In this document: piece after piece, positions 19,950 through 22,002 of the stretch
Position numbering within the stretch: position 1 is the first letter of the stretch
Layout of the letters: each line of letters begins with the position of its first letter
Source: Minisyncoccota bacterium
GTDB lineage: Bacteria; Patescibacteriota; Minisyncoccia; Minisyncoccales; PEYH01
NCBI GenBank assembly: GCA_028713795.1
Contig: JAQTNP010000005.1
Location: 1-22,002 of the forward strand
Length of the DNA stretch: 22,002 nucleotides
Reading direction: 5' to 3'
Notes under the pieces: model-generated
Told to the model about the DNA's origin: nothing
The model's input: the letters and a program-made list of their open reading frames with translations, nothing else
The model's database searches: none
Made by a program: the position numbers and the translations under genes

Positions 19950-19972
19950 TTGCGGTTAAATTAAAACTGCAA
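19950..19972 (+). other. Hairpin in the leader of the 22-aa peptide gene
   Basis: TTGCGGTT (19950-19957) with AACTGCAA (19965-19972), 8 bp with one G-U pair and a 7-nt loop, ending 12 nt before the ATG. Confidence 0.5.
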
Positions 19973-19984
19973 CTAAATAGTAAT

Positions 19985-20053
19985 ATGACATTCTATATGG
20001 ATGGAGAAGAGCAGACAACACCAACTGAACCAGTTGAAACTTCAGCTGAGTAG
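19985..20053 (+). CDS. Acidic 22-aa peptide gene
   Basis: ATG at 19985, TAG at 20051-20053. The product MTFYMDGEEQ then TTPTEPVETSAE is acidic and Pro/Thr-rich, with no membrane helix. It sits between a structured leader and a strong terminator (20071-20105), which supports its being a real unit. From memory, short M..YMDGEE... peptides recur in Patescibacteria genomes; function unknown. Confidence 0.5.
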   Translation: MTFYMDGEEQTTPTEPVETSAE

Positions 20054-20070
20054 GTAAGTCTGATTTAGAC

Positions 20071-20105
20071 AAAAGCAGTTCTTAAAAAGAGCTGTTTTTG
20101 TTTTT
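20071..20105 (+). terminator. Terminator of the peptide unit
   Basis: CAGTTCTT (20076-20083) / AAGAGCTG (20087-20094) with a 3-nt loop, followed by TTTTTGTTTTT. Confidence 0.88.
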
Positions 20106-20136
20106 AAATTAAGCTAATTTCTGTTACAATATAGTT

Positions 20137-20733
20137 ATGAATTTTAAAAAAATTACCTATTTGATATTTCCAAAAAATAGATTTAATAAAAGTCTCAGAA
20201 TTCTAATCACGGTTAATACTACGATGGTCTTCGTCTTGGGGATGCTAACGCCTTTCTACGCAGTTTTTATCCAGAAAATAGGCGGAGATGTAGCTTCGGC
20301 CGGTCTTTCTTGGGCAATCTTTTGTGTTGTAGCTGGAATTCTTACCCTTGCATTGGGAAACTGGCGGCTTAAGGTCAAGGAACAAGAATTGCTGTTATCA
20401 TTGGGTTATATAATCAGGGGAATAGTTTTTTTAAGCTATGCTTTTATGGGAAGCATGTTGCAGTTAATTCTTACTCAAATCATATGGGGAATCGGGGTTG
20501 CCTTTGGTACTCCTGCATTTGATTCTGTTTACAGCTCGCATACAAACAAAAAACAATCGGTTGCACAATGGGGTCATTGGGAGGGGATAGCGTCCATAGC
20601 CACAGGATTAGCAGCTATCATCGGCGGCATTCTTATCCAAAAGTTTGGCTACTTGCCAGTATTTCTAGGCATGTCAGCATTGTCGTTTTATCTAGGAATA
20701 TATGTTTGGAGATTACCGAGAGAGACTCTTTGA
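20137..20733 (+). CDS. Half-size MFS transporter-like protein, six helices
   Basis: A 198-aa membrane protein with about six hydrophobic helices (about 19-40, 50-72, 82-100, 101-125, 142-165 and 170-190). It matches only the N-terminal half of a Major Facilitator protein; ordinary members have twelve helices and about 400 aa. It ends cleanly (RLPRETL, TGA) with no C-terminal half following in any frame, so it may work as a dimer, as small MFS-like proteins in this phylum seem to do, or be a truncated gene. The -10 box TACAAT ends 6 nt before the ATG, pointing to a leaderless mRNA. Confidence 0.78.
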   Translation: MNFKKITYLIFPKNRFNKSLRILITVNTTMVFVLGMLTPFYAVFIQKIGGDVASAGLSWAIFCVVAGILTLALGNWRLKVKEQELLLSLGYIIRGIVFLSYAFMGSMLQLILTQIIWGIGVAFGTPAFDSVYSSHTNKKQSVAQWGHWEGIASIATGLAAIIGGILIQKFGYLPVFLGMSALSFYLGIYVWRLPRETL

Positions 20734-20811
20734 TATTATTTTGCTCTTAATTCATTTAATGCCAGTCCAATATTTAAGAATTAAGACAAATTATATAATC
20801 TGTTGCGCTCA

Positions 20812-20834
20812 TGCTTATTAAGCAGCAATTTTTT
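20812..20834 (+). terminator. Probable terminator after the half-MFS gene
   Basis: TGCTT (20812-20816) / AAGCA (20820-20824) with outer TTGC/GCAA pairing and T6 at 20829-20834. The rest of the gap 20734-20947 shows only an AT-rich promoter region (TATAAT near 20919). Confidence 0.6.
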
Positions 20835-20947
20835 AATAGTTGCCAAAAAGCTTCGATTACTTTTCTATTTTAACGTCATCTATCTCATGAAAATCCCTCT
20901 TTAAAGATAATTTTATGATATAATAAGCAATATATAATTGTAAAAAT

Positions 20948-21439
20948 ATGGAAGAAAAAAATAATCAATGCTGTTGCCCTCAATTCAATGTAGAAAAATG
21001 GGATAAAAAAACATTAAATTGGAGCAATAAACAATTTATCAAAGAATCTATTCCTACGCTATTTCATATTCCTTTTCCTCCAATGATTGGTAAAAAGATA
21101 ACTAAAATGTGGAAATTAGCAGAAGGAATACAAGCTACTGATCAGAACAAAGAAGACACCTTAGTATTATTTACCGATCCGTCACCATTTAAATCAGAAA
21201 TATACCTATCAGTAACAAAAAAAATTCCTAATGCAAACAATATTATTATTTCGGGAACATTTGTAAGTAGAGTTTTTGATGGTTCTTATAATGCTATTCC
21301 AAAATTAATCAAACAAATGAACGAATATCTGGGAGAAATAGGCAAAAAGGCAAGAAACTATTATGTCCACTATGCCTATTGTCCTAAATGCGCCAAGAAA
21401 TTCGGACATAACTACATGATATTGTTTGCAGAGGTTTAA
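20948..21439 (+). CDS. Conserved Cys-containing protein, 163 aa
   Basis: The N-terminus has NQCCCPQFNVEKWD (three consecutive Cys, residues 8-10), followed by FHIPFPPMIGKKI, a central ISGTFVSRVFDGSYNAIPKLI segment, and YCPKCAKKFGHNYMILFAEV at the end. This is the layout of a widespread bacterial family often labelled simply as hydrolase, with no proven function. The N-terminal Cys and the C-terminal CPKC could together bind a metal. The next gene begins 5 nt after its stop. Confidence 0.82.
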   Translation: MEEKNNQCCCPQFNVEKWDKKTLNWSNKQFIKESIPTLFHIPFPPMIGKKITKMWKLAEGIQATDQNKEDTLVLFTDPSPFKSEIYLSVTKKIPNANNIIISGTFVSRVFDGSYNAIPKLIKQMNEYLGEIGKKARNYYVHYAYCPKCAKKFGHNYMILFAEV

Positions 21440-21444
21440 ATAGC

Positions 21445-21712
21445 ATGCAATTTCCAAATGAGTCAATTTGTCAAAGCTGCGGAATTCCTCTTTTAAAGAA
21501 TGATGATTTCGGAACCAATACTAACAATTAAAAGCCAAGAATATGGCTTTCATTGCTTTAAAGAAGGTAAATTCTTAGATGAGGGGATAACCTTGCAGGA
21601 AAAGATAGAAAAGAACATAAGATTCGGAGTACAAATGGGCATGCCAGAAGAAACGGCCAGAAATATGTGCAATGCTATATTGCCAAAACTTAAAAGATGG
21701 AGGACAGAATAA
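21445..21712 (+). pseudogene. Zinc-ribbon protein gene with a frameshift
   Basis: From ATG 21445 the product reads SICQSCGIPLLKNDDFGTNTNN and stops at TAA 21529-21531. The expected continuation (KSQEYGFHCFKEGKFLDEGITLQEKIEK to LPKLKRWRTE) is open in the next frame and ends at TAA 21710-21712. Together they form the ~88-aa putative zinc-ribbon family that starts CQSCGMPL and ends in PKLKRW. The frame change lies between 21500 and 21530. One expected Cys is Gly in EYGFHC. It is a broken gene or a sequence error; a downstream start at 21500 would lack the first CxxC. Confidence 0.75.
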
Positions 21713-21731
21713 ATCTGTCCGGAATCAAATT

Positions 21732-21775
21732 AAAAACAAAAACCCGCTGATCAAAAGCGGATTCTTGTTTTTCTA
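21732..21775. terminator. Bidirectional terminator
   Basis: CCGCT (21744-21748) / AGCGG (21756-21760), extended by AACAA/TTGTT pairing, with T runs on both strands. It separates converging genes. Confidence 0.85.
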
Positions 21776-21790
21776 AAATCCTTAAGGATA

Positions 21791-22002
21791 CTAGGAAAGG
21801 TGTTTTGAAACTAGCTTTGTCATCTCGAACATATTAACAACCTTTTTGCCATTGAATACTGCTTTCAGATTATCATCGGCATTAATGTTGCGCTTGTTCT
21901 TATCGTCCTGAAGCTTGTTTTTCTTATATACGCCCAAAGTTTTTTAACGACTTCAGATCTGGGCATAGGGCCCTTCCCAACCACTAAAGCCAAATCAGAG
22001 CT
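21791..22002 (-). pseudogene. SWIB-domain protein, C-terminal part, with a frameshift
   Basis: On the minus strand the edge frame reads LALVVGKGPMPRSEVVKKLW then AYIRK, and the next frame continues NKLQDDKNKRNINADDNLKA to EMTKLVSKHLS, stopping at TAG 21791-21793. Together this is a SWIB/MDM2-like domain, known from chromatin and DNA-associated proteins and also found in bacteria such as Chlamydia. The frames are broken at the run of five T on the plus strand (21918-21922); six would restore the frame. A single-base loss in a homopolymer can be a real mutation or a sequencing error. The start lies beyond the window. Confidence 0.8.

Noticed and set aside
20137..20760. Frameshifted full-length MFS transporter
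   Set aside because: No C-terminal MFS half is seen in any frame after 20733, and the next 200 bases are AT-rich and non-coding.

Overview
The window is one AT-rich bacterial contig, about 22 kb. It looks like a Patescibacteria / Candidate Phyla Radiation genome, probably Parcubacteria-like. This is inferred from compact genes, many short lineage-restricted proteins, half-length transporters, a DnaG-RpoD gene pair, and start codons that mostly lack a Shine-Dalgarno (SD) sequence. No rRNA or species-level marker is present.

Layout. 1-435: 3' end of groEL with a terminator. 486-840: a 48-codon membrane protein gene followed by a complete hammerhead ribozyme, type III by fold. 899-3319: a surface protein with InlB-like repeats, then LemA and the HtpX protease. 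3357-4132: a LAGLIDADG endonuclease gene whose last codons run into a tRNA-Ser(GGA) gene. 4259-7346: a conserved hypothetical protein, a HIT-like protein, a radical SAM/SPASM protein with a membrane protein, and rubrerythrin. The radical SAM block is bounded by imperfect 46-bp direct repeats that copy the HIT/rubrerythrin junction, so it looks inserted. 7386-8049: two minus-strand, G+C-richer small genes with strong SD, promoter and terminator, plus a 26-aa membrane peptide. 8117-11747: a tightly packed glycosyltransferase-dnaG-rpoD operon.

11808-17936 is the most unusual region. Directly behind tRNA-Asn(GTT) lies an array of about nine units of one or two genes. Each is separated by a repeat of roughly 55-65 bp. 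The repeat has a conserved left arm, the palindromic tRNA 3' end CTCCGGAG, a short linker and a terminator hairpin; the promoter of the next gene follows. The first repeat is the 3' end of the real tRNA gene plus its terminator. Repeats near the tRNA are well kept and those far from it are eroded. This resembles integron or tRNA-anchored accretion, with the tRNA gene as the fixed entry site. Cargo: two HD-domain proteins, a cupin, a NYN-type nuclease, a Cys-repeat membrane protein, a methyltransferase, a small zinc-binding protein, proteins of unknown function and one broken coiled-coil gene. No recombinase gene is visible. The -10 boxes mostly sit 6-8 nt before the start codon, so these mRNAs are probably leaderless.

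17946-22002: a zinc-ribbon membrane protein (minus strand), a short conserved protein, a slipin/stomatin, a small promoter-hairpin-peptide-terminator unit, a six-helix half-MFS transporter, a conserved Cys-containing protein, a frameshifted zinc-ribbon gene and, at the edge, a frameshifted SWIB-domain gene.
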